From the NCBI GenBank assembly GCA_014281115.1, contig JACONQ010000002.1, forward strand, positions 1,674,001 to 1,738,000: DNA of 64,000 bases, in the 5' to 3' direction. The stretch comes from Laburnicola sp. R22_1 (taxonomy: Eukaryota > Ascomycota > Dothideomycetes > Pleosporales > Didymosphaeriaceae). Position numbers and translations under genes: made by a program. The notes beneath the pieces were generated by a model. It saw nothing but the letters and a program-made list of their open reading frames with translations. It did not search any database and had not been told where the DNA came from. Of this stretch, positions 1 to 9,844 are shown piece after piece (within the stretch, counting starts at the first letter, position 1; each line of letters starts with the position of its first letter).

Positions 1-1370
1 CGGTCCAGAGCATGGCCTATGACAAGTTGATCCTGGCGCAGGGTGCTGAAGCGTTCCGACCGCCGATGAAGGGCTCCGATGCCCCGAATGTCTTCACTCT
101 GCAGACGATTCCGGATATGACTGCCGTCAAGAAGTACATGTTCTCCCACGGCAGAAAGTCCGCCGCAATCATCGGCGGAGGCTTTATTGGTCTTGAAGCG
201 GTCGAGGCGCTGCACGCACTCGGCATGCAAGTCTCAATCGTCGAATACATGCCTCACGTCTTCCCACCGGTCGACCAGGACGTCGCAGAACCACTTCACA
301 CCGAGATACGCCGGAACAACGTATCCGTTCACCTGAACGCGCGCATCCAGGAGATTGTACCCCCGGCGGAGGATGGCGCGACAAGTCACATCCTTCTGGA
401 GTCTGGGGAAAAGATACCGGGAGATGTCATTCTGCTCGTTGTCGGTGTACGTCCGAGAGTGCAACTTGCAGAGAAGGTTGGTCTCGAGACGAACCGCTTT
501 GGTATCGTTACGAACGCCCAAATGCAGACATCGGACCCAGACATCTACGCCGTCGGCGACATGGCCTGCACTACCAACATGATCACTCACAACCAGCAAA
601 ATCTCGCACTCGCGGGTCCGGCGAACCGGCAAGGACGTCTGGTGGCTGACCACATTTTCGGCCGGGACGTTGCGTACAGGGGCAACGTCGGCACCTCTGC
701 GTGCAAAGTCTTCGACATCAACGTTGGACTCGTCGGGCCCTCGATGTCGAATCTGAGGGCGCAAGGAATTCAAGCCGAGTATGTGACGGTGCATCCACCG
801 AACCATGCTGGGTACTACCCAGGCGCCACGCCGCTGTCTCTCAAGCTCGCCTTTTCGCCCACTGACGGGAAGGTCCTAGGCGCGCAGATCGTCGGAAAGG
901 AAGGCGTCGACAAGCGGATCGATGTCCTCGCGACGTGCATCACGGCGGGCATGACGGTGTACGATCTGGAACATTTGGAGCTCGCGTACGCCCCGCCCTT
1001 CGGCTCAGCCAAAGACCCGGTCAACATGGCGGGCTTTGTCGCGGCGAATGTCCTGCGCAAGGACACGGAGATTGTCCACAGCGAGAACTTGACTGCCGAC
1101 GCGCTGAGCGAGTACCAGGTCATCGATGTGCGCAGCCCGAGCGAGTACGTCAAGGGGCATATGAAGGAAGCCAAGTTGCTGCCGTTGAACGAGCTGAGGA
1201 AGAACGTTGGGGAGATTGATAAGAGCAAGAAAGTGCTCGTGTACTGCCAGGTTGGCTATCGGGGTTACTTGGGTTATAGAATCCTGAAGCAGGCGGGATA
1301 CAATGTCGTTAATCTGGACGGAGGATTCAAGGCGGTGAGCCAGGGCGCATTCAACGCGTTGATTGCGTGA
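1..1370 (+). CDS. CoA-disulfide-reductase-like FAD/NAD(P) oxidoreductase with C-terminal rhodanese domain (5' partial)
   Basis: The frame is open at the left edge, so the N-terminus with the first FAD-binding motif lies outside the window; the ATG at 12 is internal. The visible part starts in the family's YDKLILAQGAEAFRPP stretch. A second Rossmann motif (GGGFIGLEAVEAL) binds NAD(P)H, and AVGDMA is the FAD-contacting Asp motif. The dimerisation region carries the CoA-disulfide reductase signature YAPPFGSAKDPVNMAGF. The last ~95 residues are a rhodanese domain with active loop CQVGYR, so the catalytic cysteine is present. Known members reduce CoA disulfides, persulfides or polysulfides; the fusion is best known from bacteria. 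The enzyme is probably soluble. The cysteine of the reductase half would be in the missing N-terminus, so its redox type cannot be judged. Family assignment is firm; substrate is inference. Confidence 0.85.
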   Translation, partial: VQSMAYDKLILAQGAEAFRPPMKGSDAPNVFTLQTIPDMTAVKKYMFSHGRKSAAIIGGGFIGLEAVEALHALGMQVSIVEYMPHVFPPVDQDVAEPLHTEIRRNNVSVHLNARIQEIVPPAEDGATSHILLESGEKIPGDVILLVVGVRPRVQLAEKVGLETNRFGIVTNAQMQTSDPDIYAVGDMACTTNMITHNQQNLALAGPANRQGRLVADHIFGRDVAYRGNVGTSACKVFDINVGLVGPSMSNLRAQGIQAEYVTVHPPNHAGYYPGATPLSLKLAFSPTDGKVLGAQIVGKEGVDKRIDVLATCITAGMTVYDLEHLELAYAPPFGSAKDPVNMAGFVAANVLRKDTEIVHSENLTADALSEYQVIDVRSPSEYVKGHMKEAKLLPLNELRKNVGEIDKSKKVLVYCQVGYRGYLGYRILKQAGYNVVNLDGGFKAVSQGAFNALIA

Positions 1371-2639
1371 GAGGGATACGATGAGGGGTTTTTCTTTTTC
1401 CATGGCATGGTTTGGGCGGATATCATGCATCGCAGCGGGATTCGGAAGCAGGCGTTTTAATGGAGAAGTCGGAAACTTGAAATAATCAGCTAAATCCATC
1501 TCCGCCATTATCATCAGAGTACAGATGATGCAGTCACCGGCAGCTCCCAATCGAAATATTACAGCTTTCATGACACCCCATCGTACAAGCGCCGCGCCTT
1601 GACACTGTCAGTATCGCCCAGACACCAGAAGTTAACGCGTCCCGCATCAGAGGAAAGGGGACGGTCCGTCGATGCAGAGAGACTGCCACAGATAGATAGA
1701 GAAGAGCTGGGCGTCTTGATGCTGCGACCGTGCCCACAGGCCGACGGGCGCTCGCACGAGGGTTAAGGCCCTATTTAGTTCTCCCTCTAAAATTAGTTTT
1801 TAACTTAAGTTAACGTTATACTATATTAGCACTAAAAAATTACTACATATATTAGCTTTCTTTTTCTAAAAGTAATTAATAGATTAATTTAATAACAATA
1901 AAGCTTAGTTTTACTAAAATAAAATTATTAAAACTAACTCTTATGTTTTTAGGTATTAGGAAGAGAAACATCGCAGCCCTTTTGGTATCATGATACTACG
2001 GTACAACGCGGTAAGGGAAAGCTGTATGTTTTTAGGTATATTTAGTATTTAAAGGCTTTAGTTTTATACTAAATAAAAAAGTAAAGTAGTAAAGTAAAGA
2101 ATTTTATAGTAGGCTAAGCTAAAGAATTAGCTGAGCTTTGAGGGTGGTCGCCCACAGACAGTTCCATCATGCACGAGCACTCAGCACGTTAGCAGCGCAC
2201 GCATGCACAAACGGAGTTTAGACGGACGCTTGGACCGCCGCTTGCCAAGCACGTGTAGAACATCGACCACGCTCACGCATCTCCCGCATGTACGCATACA
2301 GCTGCATTCCGGCAAGCTGCAGCGGCGCCTTCCCGCTTTCTCTGATGATCCTTCTCCCTCGTTGACCACCGTCCGCCTCCTGTCAATGTTTGACGACTAG
2401 TACCCCATCGTCCGCCCCTTTCGCTCCCCCCGCGATATCGCGCCATCCGTCCAATATAGGTGCAGCTGGCAGATCCAGCACCGCTGCCGAGCTTCCTGAG
2501 ATTGGCCACTGCAGTTTTGTCTGGCCGCCTCCCCAGCGGGAACCGCCCGCCCCAGGGCTTCGCCCCGTCTCTCAGAATGGCTTCCGGGTCTGGCGGAGGG
2601 AGTCTATTTAGTCGGAACAACTCGGGCAATGTCCCGACT
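1371..2639. other. Intergenic region with an AT-rich island (about 1770-2125)
   Basis: No gene is supported here. The centre, about 1770-2125, is strongly AT-rich with runs such as ttaagttaacgttatac, unlike its flanks, and looks like a mutated repeat remnant. It holds a 31-bp stretch (1954-1984) that recurs at 27572-27602 with one mismatch, and a 15-mer (2011-2025) that recurs at 33840-33854. The last few hundred bases before 2640 should contain the promoter of the adaptin gene. Confidence 0.6.
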
Positions 2640-5600
2640 ATGCGAGGTATATACAACCTATGCGCTTTTCGGGCGTGGCAGCTTATGTGTGTTGTATAGG
2701 CTTGGTCTCCTTTATTGCAGATTTGCGGAATGCGAGAGCACGAGAGCTCGAAGAGAAGAGAATAAACAAGGAACTGGCAAACATACGGTACGTGCGTCGC
2801 AAAGGGAATTGGACACGGCATGCTGACAGTGTCTCACAGGCAAAAGTTCAGAGGTAACTCTGCTCCACCTGCGTTCGAATTGCTCTGTCTAATATGAGCC
2901 CTACAGATGGCGGTCTCAACGGCTACCAGAAGAAGAAATACGTCTGCAAGCTTCTGTATATTTACATACTCGGGTGGAATGTCGATTTTGGACATCTTGA
3001 AGCAGTGAACCTCATCTCGGCCACAAAGTACTCGGAGAAGCAGATCGGATACCTCGCCGTTACCCTATTTCTACACGAAGAGCACGAGCTGCTACACCTT
3101 GTTGTAAACAGCATAAGAAAGGATCTGCTGGACCATAACGAGCTGAACAACTGTCTGGCTTTGCACGCTATTGCAAATGTAGGCGGGAAAGAGATGGGAG
3201 AGGCGCTCAGCGCGGACGTGCATCGGCTGTTGATTTCACCGTTAGTGATCCGGTGGCAGGGGCAGGTGCGGACACTGACTTGCGCAGGGCATCGAAAGCA
3301 TTTGTGAAGAAGAAAGCGGCGCTTACCCTTCTACGGTTATACCGGAAATACCCCAATATTGTGCAGCTGGAATGGGCGGAACGGATAATATCGCTGATGG
3401 ACGATCCGGATATGGGTGTGGCCCTCTCCGTCACCTCACTGGTCACGGCTTTGGTCCAGGACAACCAGGAACAGTACAAAGGAAGCTACGTGAAAGCGGC
3501 AAACAGGCTCAAGAGAATCGTGGTCGATGGCGAGTGCGCAGAGGGCTATTATTACTACAAAGTGCCATGTCCGTGGATACAAGTCAAGCTGCTCAAGCTG
3601 CTACAGTATTACCCGCCTCCTGAGGATTCACACGTCCGGAAGCTCATCCGAGAAGCATTGCAGAAGGTCATGGATTCTGCGCTCGAAATGCCAAAGAACG
3701 TGCAACAGAACAACGCTCAAAACGCCGTCTTGTTCGAAGCTATCAACTTGGTCATACATTTGGACACAGAACAGGACCTAATGGTGCAGATTTCGACGCG
3801 GCTAGGAAAGTTTATTGCGTCTCGGGAGACGAACGTCCGTTATCTGGGTTTGGAGGCCATGACCCATCTCGCAGCTCGGGCGGAAACGCTGGATCCCATC
3901 AAAAAGCACCAGTCCATTATCATCGGATCGTTACGAGACAGGGACATCAGCGTCCGGCGGCAGGGATTGGATCTCCTATACAGCATGTGCGACATGACGA
4001 ACGCCCAAGCCATTGTCCAGGAGCTCCTTCGGTATCTTCAATCTGCCGACTACGCTATAAGAGAAGAGATGGTGCTCAAAATTGCGATCTTGACCGAGAA
4101 GTACGCAACAGATGTGCAATGGTATGTCGATATCTCGCTTCGACTCATCGCCATGGCCGGAGACCACGTTAGCGATGAAGTGTGGCAGCGTGTTACTCAG
4201 ATCGTCACAAACAATGAGGAGCTACAAGTATATGCGGCACAGAACATTTTACAATACGTAAAATCCGACTGCCACGAAACTCTCGTCAAGATAGGTGGAT
4301 ACCTTCTCGGAGAGTTCGGTCACTTGATTGCGGATAGCAAGGGCTGTAGTCCGATCGAACAGTATATGGCGCTAAACGGTAAGATGCGGGGCTGCTCGTC
4401 GAGCACGAGGGCGATAATACTCTCATCTTTCGTCAAGTTCGTGAACCTATTTCCAGAGATCAAGCCCCAGCTGCTGCAGACGTTCCGCGCGTACAGTCAC
4501 TCGCTCGATTCGGAACTACAACAGCGAGCGTGCGAATACCTTGCGCTAGCAACAATGCCGACAGACGACCTTCTACGGACTGTGTGCGACGAGATGCCTG
4601 CTTTCCCTCAAAGGACGTCTGCATTGTTGTCTCGTCTACACCAAAAGCATGCCACCACAAGTGACAAGCGTACATGGGTTCTCGGTGGCAAGGACGCCAA
4701 TACGGATCCGAAGGAACTCAGCCTTGTCCATCAACCTACTGGGTTGAAGAGAAACTTCACAAACGTCACACCAAGAGACAGTGCACCAACTGGGACGAAT
4801 GGGACTAATGGCGTGAATGCTATTTCGGATGATCTTGCGGGGCTCGATATGAGCATCGACACCAACAATGTATCGAAGGCTCCGAATCTTGCGAGCGCTG
4901 CCCATCTCAGTCCAGATTGGGAGATTGGCTATTATCGTCTTCTGCTCCGATCCGAAGGTGTCTTGTACGAAGATGCGCAAATCCAGATCGGGCTGCGCAC
5001 GGAATATCGGGGACAGCTTGGTTGCCTGATATTTTACTTTGCCAACAGATCACCTTTCCCCATGAACTCTTTCACGACGACGCTTGACAACCGCGCGGCA
5101 GAAAACCTAAAGACGGACATCAAGGGTTTACCTGATACCTTGATTCAGCCGGAAGGTCAAACTCAGCAGACCATCATGTTCGAGGCCAAAAACGTCTTCG
5201 AGCAACCGCCAACATTTCGCATATCGTACCTTGCTGGTTCGCTACAAGCATTGACTCTTCAGCTGCCTGTATATCTCCACAAATACATGGACGCTGCCGA
5301 GCTGAGTGGCGAGGACTTCTTCAAGAGGTGGAAACAGATTGGAGGGGCCCCTCGCGAAGCTCAACGCATCTTTGGCCTCGTGAACAAGAATCGCACAATG
5401 AGCATGGAGTTTGTGAGACGGGTAGTTCAAGGTTTCAAGTGGGGTATTTTGGATAGCGTAGATCCGAATCCGAAGAACCTTGTCGGCGCTACCGTGCTGC
5501 ATACGACTGATGGGAAATTTGGGTGTCTGCTTAGACTGGAGCCCAACATGGACACTCAGGTATGTCAGAAGTCTAATATTGCAAGTTGCGAGACACTGAC

Positions 5601-5710
5601 AAGTGCAGATGTACCGCATCACCATCCGCGCAACCGACGAAGGCGTCCCACCCATTCTCATCAAAGCAATGGAAGAACGCTTGTCACAAGGCATCGAGGG
5701 CGGGTTGTAA
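2640..5710 (+). CDS. AP-2 adaptor complex subunit alpha (alpha-adaptin)
   Basis: The large subunit of the clathrin adaptor AP-2, which binds PtdIns(4,5)P2 and cargo at the plasma membrane during endocytosis. Six exons join in frame: 2640-2646, 2700-2787, 2840-2853, 2907-3240, 3288-5559, 5609-5710, giving 938 residues, the usual length. The start is set by the tiny first exon (ATG CGA G), which restores the conserved adaptin N-terminus MRGLVSFIADLRNAR; exon 3 is only 14 nt. The trunk carries LNGYQKKKYVCKLLYIYILG and WNVDFGHLEAVNLISATKYS, followed by HEAT-like helical repeats. A low-complexity hinge near residues 620-680 leads to the ear (appendage) domain, which ends IEGGL. All parts look intact. 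It is a housekeeping gene, convergent with the broken regulator that follows, with about 125 bp between the two stops. Identity is very secure; the micro-exon joins are inferred from phase and conservation. Confidence 0.95.
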
Positions 5711-5835
5711 GCAGTTTAAACGAGTCTCATCGATTCTTCCTGTACTTCCGCCCGGCTTTTCATGTAATCAATTTAGGGTGTGTGGATGTTGATAACTTAA
5801 TGTTCTGTGCAGCGGGAGTTTACTCGGGACATTGG

Positions 5836-7403
5836 TCATGTTTGTGGTTTGCGCGCATTTGTGGAGGGAGCAAAAGCTTTTTGGTGGTTGCGGATCATAG
5901 AAACATACCCTTGGACAGAGATTTGGAACATTGAGCGTTCTAGGGTAGCACGTTGCTTGGTACAAGCGGAGGACTTGTACTGCTTTTTTTTTTGCGCGTG
6001 CGTCGTCGTCGGCGGTGCGTCCCATGTGTTTGTAGCGGCGAAACAAGTGCATTCTTCGGGGCTGGTGTCCGTGGTGAATATGTCGATTGCGGTACTTAGT
6101 TCGAGGAAGGCGCGGAGACACGGTTGTTGGCGGCGTATCAGCACGCTCTCTGTCTGGTCGTCGCCTTGTAGCGTGGCATGCGTCATGTTTGGGGCGGCTC
6201 GCTGCAGGAGCGACACGAGCTCGTCGAGTAGAGACTTGATTACTCTGCCGGCGTGGTTGAGGTGAGTGGGAGTGGCCCGAGAGGGGATGCACCTGCCGTG
6301 CGGGCACGTCTTTGCTTGATGTGGAAGCGTGGGGGCGCTGTAGTATCGCCATTCTGTGTAGCTGTTAGCATCGCAAAGGGTGACGGGACAGTTCTTCGGG
6401 CGGCTATCTTGGAGCGTTTGCGCGGTGACTTTGAGATAGGCGACTACTGAGACGAGGGAGTCGTAGGGCACTGGGACTGCCTGGAGCTGTGCCCGTGTTG
6501 TGGCGGCTCGGTTGGGATTGTTGATCTTGGTGATGTTAGATCTTGTTCGCGGTTCTGTGGTGTCCTGCAGCTCTTCGATTAAGCTTTTGGCCGCTGTGAG
6601 ATGCATCTCGGATTGGGAGTATAGGCCCTGGAAGCTGCATAGGTACGTGAAGACTACGCCAGCAGTCAAAGCTCTCCATTTGTCTTTGTGGGCATTGGAC
6701 GAAGTTAGTGGTCGGACTAGCTAGTTGATAGCTGCGTTAAATTGCTGCAGGGCGAAGGTCGTCTTCAGTTCGTGTAACGAAGCTCTCGTTCGTCGAGCAT
6801 TGAGGTAGTTTTCGTGTACGGCCCCTAGACTCACTCTGCACCACATAAAGTCTAAATTAGTGATCGAATCTTGACGATGAGAGTATAGTCACTGTACTCA
6901 CACAGCGTGCCAAATCGCCGAGTCCAAATGACAGGCTCGTGGGATGTGTATCAGCCAAAACTCGACATCAAAAACACTAGCGATAGCGGGTGCCGTGACA
7001 TCGAGAAAGAAGCGGTAACTCCGCAGCTCTTGTTCGTTATTCCTTGGCAATGCAATTCTCAGTTGCGCGGGTAGACGATTGGGAGAAGAGCTCGGCAGTT
7101 GTCGGTGAGAACCAGGGGGTATGCTCGCATTGTGCCCGTCGCAGTTGCGGCCTGTGGAGACGCAACGTTGACATGAAGGTTTTAGTTCGTCGCATCGGAC
7201 TCTTCGAATCCTTGGGAAAGAGGTGAGTTTTTTTATTTATATTGCTAAGTGTGAGGGAGTGTGTGACCGAGCAGAGGAGATCTGCGAAGGTCGCTTACTT
7301 ACTTGCACGTAAAACACCCTGTTTTTGCCCTACGGAAACGCCTCTGCCGCTCAGGGCTACATTCGATAATCTTGTAATCCAGATTACGTGCGTCTGTGGA
7401 CAT
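5836..7403 (-). pseudogene. Zn2Cys6 transcription factor with an in-frame TAG stop
   Basis: Three exons on the minus strand: 7403-7303, 7210-6902, then from 6835 down. The N-terminus has a complete Zn2Cys6 motif with cysteines at residues 30, 33, 40, 47, 50 and 57 (GCFTCKIRRVRCDE then CQRCVSTGRNC), split by an intron after the second cysteine. It is followed by the helical region usual for this regulator type (YRFFLDVTAPAIA, FWLIHIPRACHLDSAIWHA, SLGAVHENYLNARR). A TAG at 6723-6721 (codon 175) interrupts a well-formed helix (QQFNAAIN stop LVRPLTSSN). The same frame then continues with typical sequence (WRALTAGVVFTYLCSFQ) for 294 more codons. No plausible intron removes the TAG. The C-terminal ~60 residues look unlike the family, so the end may be damaged too. 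It is either a recent pseudogene or a truncated DNA-binding protein of 174 residues. Targets are unknown. Confidence 0.75.
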
Positions 7404-8023
7404 TGAAACGTCTGGCTCCTACTACAGTTATTGCTAGGTATACAGTCCGCCAGTGCAGTGCTCCTCGAAGAAAATAAAGAAAGTCCTATTCTTTCTACAG
7501 TTGGACAGTTCGGTTATATTTCCGTTGGCGTTGGAATCTGAAAAAGCGTGCCCCACGTAATAAGTAGTTAGCTATTCCTCGTGAAGTTATGAGTTACTCA
7601 GCGCACTTCCACCATATTCCATTCCTCGGCTCTTCCGCTCCGATACTGCGCTGGCGTGCCTTGCCTTGCGGCGGTTTGCTCTGATAGGTCGATCGCTCTT
7701 TCCTACCTTGAGACTTAAGAGTAGCCTTCAGCGACCAAAATAATATGCACTGCGTAGAAACACTACCCCGAGAGTCGTTTACCCTCATTTATAAAGCCTT
7801 AAAGCGAGGTCTCCACGCGAACGTACAAGCTTTCATGACTTGGATGGTCGATGAATTGATCAATGATGCTGCCTTTTTGTGCTCGCAACTGCCTGGCTGG
7901 CTGGTGGGCGGGAAAGAAGCTGTTTGCCGTGACGGAGGAGCCACAGCGATCACGGCCAGGATAGTAAGATGGACGTTGAGGCGGTGGATGTACATGTAAA
8001 CAGTATAAAATTTCTTCCGAGTT
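7404..8023. other. Intergenic, no gene seen
   Basis: This stretch lies between the start of the broken Zn2Cys6 gene and the stop of the membrane-protein gene, both on the minus strand. I see no conserved coding pattern, only short chance frames. It should hold the promoter of the regulator and the 3' end of the membrane-protein transcript. Confidence 0.5.
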
Positions 8024-9268
8024 TTACTGCTGGTCTGCAAACCCTACGCGTTTGCGCGTCTTGCTCTTCTTGGGAACAACATCGGCATCTTCGTCAAGCT
8101 GGGTTTGGGGTAGAGTGTCCTCATCTTCGTCGGGCAACATAGCGACCAATTGAACTGCTTCATCGACGGTGAAGTCGATGGTGCCGACTTGCTGAGACTG
8201 TTCTGCTAACCATGCTTCATCCTCGTCTTCTTCCTCTTCCTCTTCTTCTTCTTCTCCAGACTCTTTACCCTCAGCCCGTGTATCGCTCTTCGCCGCCGAT
8301 TTTCTCTTAGCAGGCTTGACAGCCGCGTCTTCGCTGGAAGCGCTAGGTCTCGCAAACGCTTTAACACCTCCCACGATGGCCAAAACCGTGCTCGACAAGA
8401 TGGCGAGTGCCACTAGGATAGCATTGCGGGGATCCTCACGCATGCTTTGCCTCGCAAGATGTATCCGCTGCAAGATATCATGCCTCAGCGAGCCAATCCT
8501 GCCATACTCATCGAACCTGCTCCGCCAGACGAAACGATACGGCGTCCGATACGGCGAATATGCTTCGTAGACGCCCCCATCCGGGCAAGTCCACGTCCAT
8601 TTTGTGCACTCCTTCTCCACGTCTGAGTCCGGCCCCTGATGCACGTCATTATACACCTCATCCGGGCTCAAGATATCCACGCTGCTAATGAAATACGAAC
8701 GCATCGGGTCGTCCGACGTCCCGTTGTTCCGGTCCTTCAGTACCATCTGTATGACTTTCTGGCTTTGCACGTCGACGACGTGATCCCTGTCTCCTGTGCC
8801 GAAACCCATGATCCGGAAACGGAGGACAGGCATGTGGTAGTGGAATGGCGGGCCTCCGGTCGGATCACCGTGGACCAGCCGGTCGTAATCGAGATGCAGC
8901 ACACGGCCGCGTATATCCTTTCCCGTGTGACCCCCCTCTGCTAGTGCCAGTATCGCGCTCTCCTCCACGTCGATAGGGACTTGGTATGCCGATAGTAGAG
9001 GCGGAATATGGTAGTTCTGCAGCGGCAGTATCGGCGTGTCGTCGAGCCGTAACGTCTTGTTGTCCGCAGTCATGGAAAACTGGAGTAATACAGCGGCAGA
9101 AGGTGCGGACGTCTTGCGATATGAGTCTGGGTTGTCATGGTTGAGCTCCCAGAGGTCGAGTTTTACGATTGCGCTGCGCTGGGGCTGGAGCCATGTTATC
9201 GAGGAGTCGGCACTTATGAGGCTGCACTGTGAGAGTATTGAGACGGCGAGAAGGAGGGTTGGAAACAT
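8024..9268 (-). CDS. Predicted type I membrane protein of unknown function, acidic cytosolic tail
   Basis: A single-exon gene of 414 residues that I do not recognise. The ATG at 9268 is chosen because it starts directly at a signal peptide (MFPTLLLAVSILSQCSLISA). An in-frame ATG 41 codons upstream would bury that signal. Residues about 21-280 would be luminal or extracellular and include an N-glycosylation sequon (NNGT near 181-184), a CTKWTWTC pair of cysteines and aromatic-rich patches (YEAYSPYRTPYRFVWRSRF). One membrane helix follows (about 283-305, ILVALAILSSTVLAIVGG). The tail begins with basic residues, then has a Glu/Asp run near 338-352 and ends with KKSKTRKRVGF. This layout fits an ER or secretory-pathway protein; that is inference. 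It is divergent from the regulator starting at 9845. Confidence 0.8.
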   Translation of the reverse strand: MFPTLLLAVSILSQCSLISADSSITWLQPQRSAIVKLDLWELNHDNPDSYRKTSAPSAAVLLQFSMTADNKTLRLDDTPILPLQNYHIPPLLSAYQVPIDVEESAILALAEGGHTGKDIRGRVLHLDYDRLVHGDPTGGPPFHYHMPVLRFRIMGFGTGDRDHVVDVQSQKVIQMVLKDRNNGTSDDPMRSYFISSVDILSPDEVYNDVHQGPDSDVEKECTKWTWTCPDGGVYEAYSPYRTPYRFVWRSRFDEYGRIGSLRHDILQRIHLARQSMREDPRNAILVALAILSSTVLAIVGGVKAFARPSASSEDAAVKPAKRKSAAKSDTRAEGKESGEEEEEEEEEDEDEAWLAEQSQQVGTIDFTVDEAVQLVAMLPDEDEDTLPQTQLDEDADVVPKKSKTRKRVGFADQQ

Positions 9269-9844
9269 GGTAGTTGTCGTACTTGGTTGGCGCGCTGCAA
9301 GGACGGTGTGCGGAGAAAAAACGACGCTCGGAACGCGCCCGAGTTTCCGAACTTTCCGAACGTTACGCCTTGCATCTTCGCTCACATGCACAACACCAAT
9401 ATTTGTCTGACATGATTCGATTCATGTTGAATTGGAGGGAAATAGTACGTTCCGTATATTTGTTGGTCTCGTTGGTCAGGAATCGTGATAAATCTCAAAA
9501 TTGGAAAGCATTGCGGCTTATTTCAAAATCGCATATGCCGAATAACGCTCCCACAGCGGTGCAGCGTCCGAGGGCATGCTCATATGTGCCACTCCTCACA
9601 ATATCGCGGACAGATCATGGTGCGCTGTCCAGACTACGATGCGCCGCGGTGGATATACTGTATGGGTACATTGGGGGACAGCCTAGCGAAGCACGGGGCG
9701 GCGAGGCCCAATCAGCTCTGGTGTCGAGGCGGGACAGACCTCAAGAGACCTCTCACGTGCAAAGACGTTTGCTTGCCCGTTCATCCTCAAAACACAAGAA
9801 GCAAGCCGAGTGCTGCTTCATCGCGCGTAGCCGTAGCCGTGGCC
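9269..9844. promoter_or_regulatory. Divergent intergenic region between membrane protein (-) and half-zinc-cluster regulator (+)
   Basis: These 576 bp lie head to head between two starts and should carry both promoters. An open frame crosses it, but its translation is basic and low in conserved pattern. No specific site can be named. Confidence 0.45.

Noticed and set aside
5711..5934. Extension of the adaptin reading frame to 5934
   Set aside because: This arises from reading through the last intron (5560-5608); the spliced frame ends at 5710 with the conserved C-terminus.
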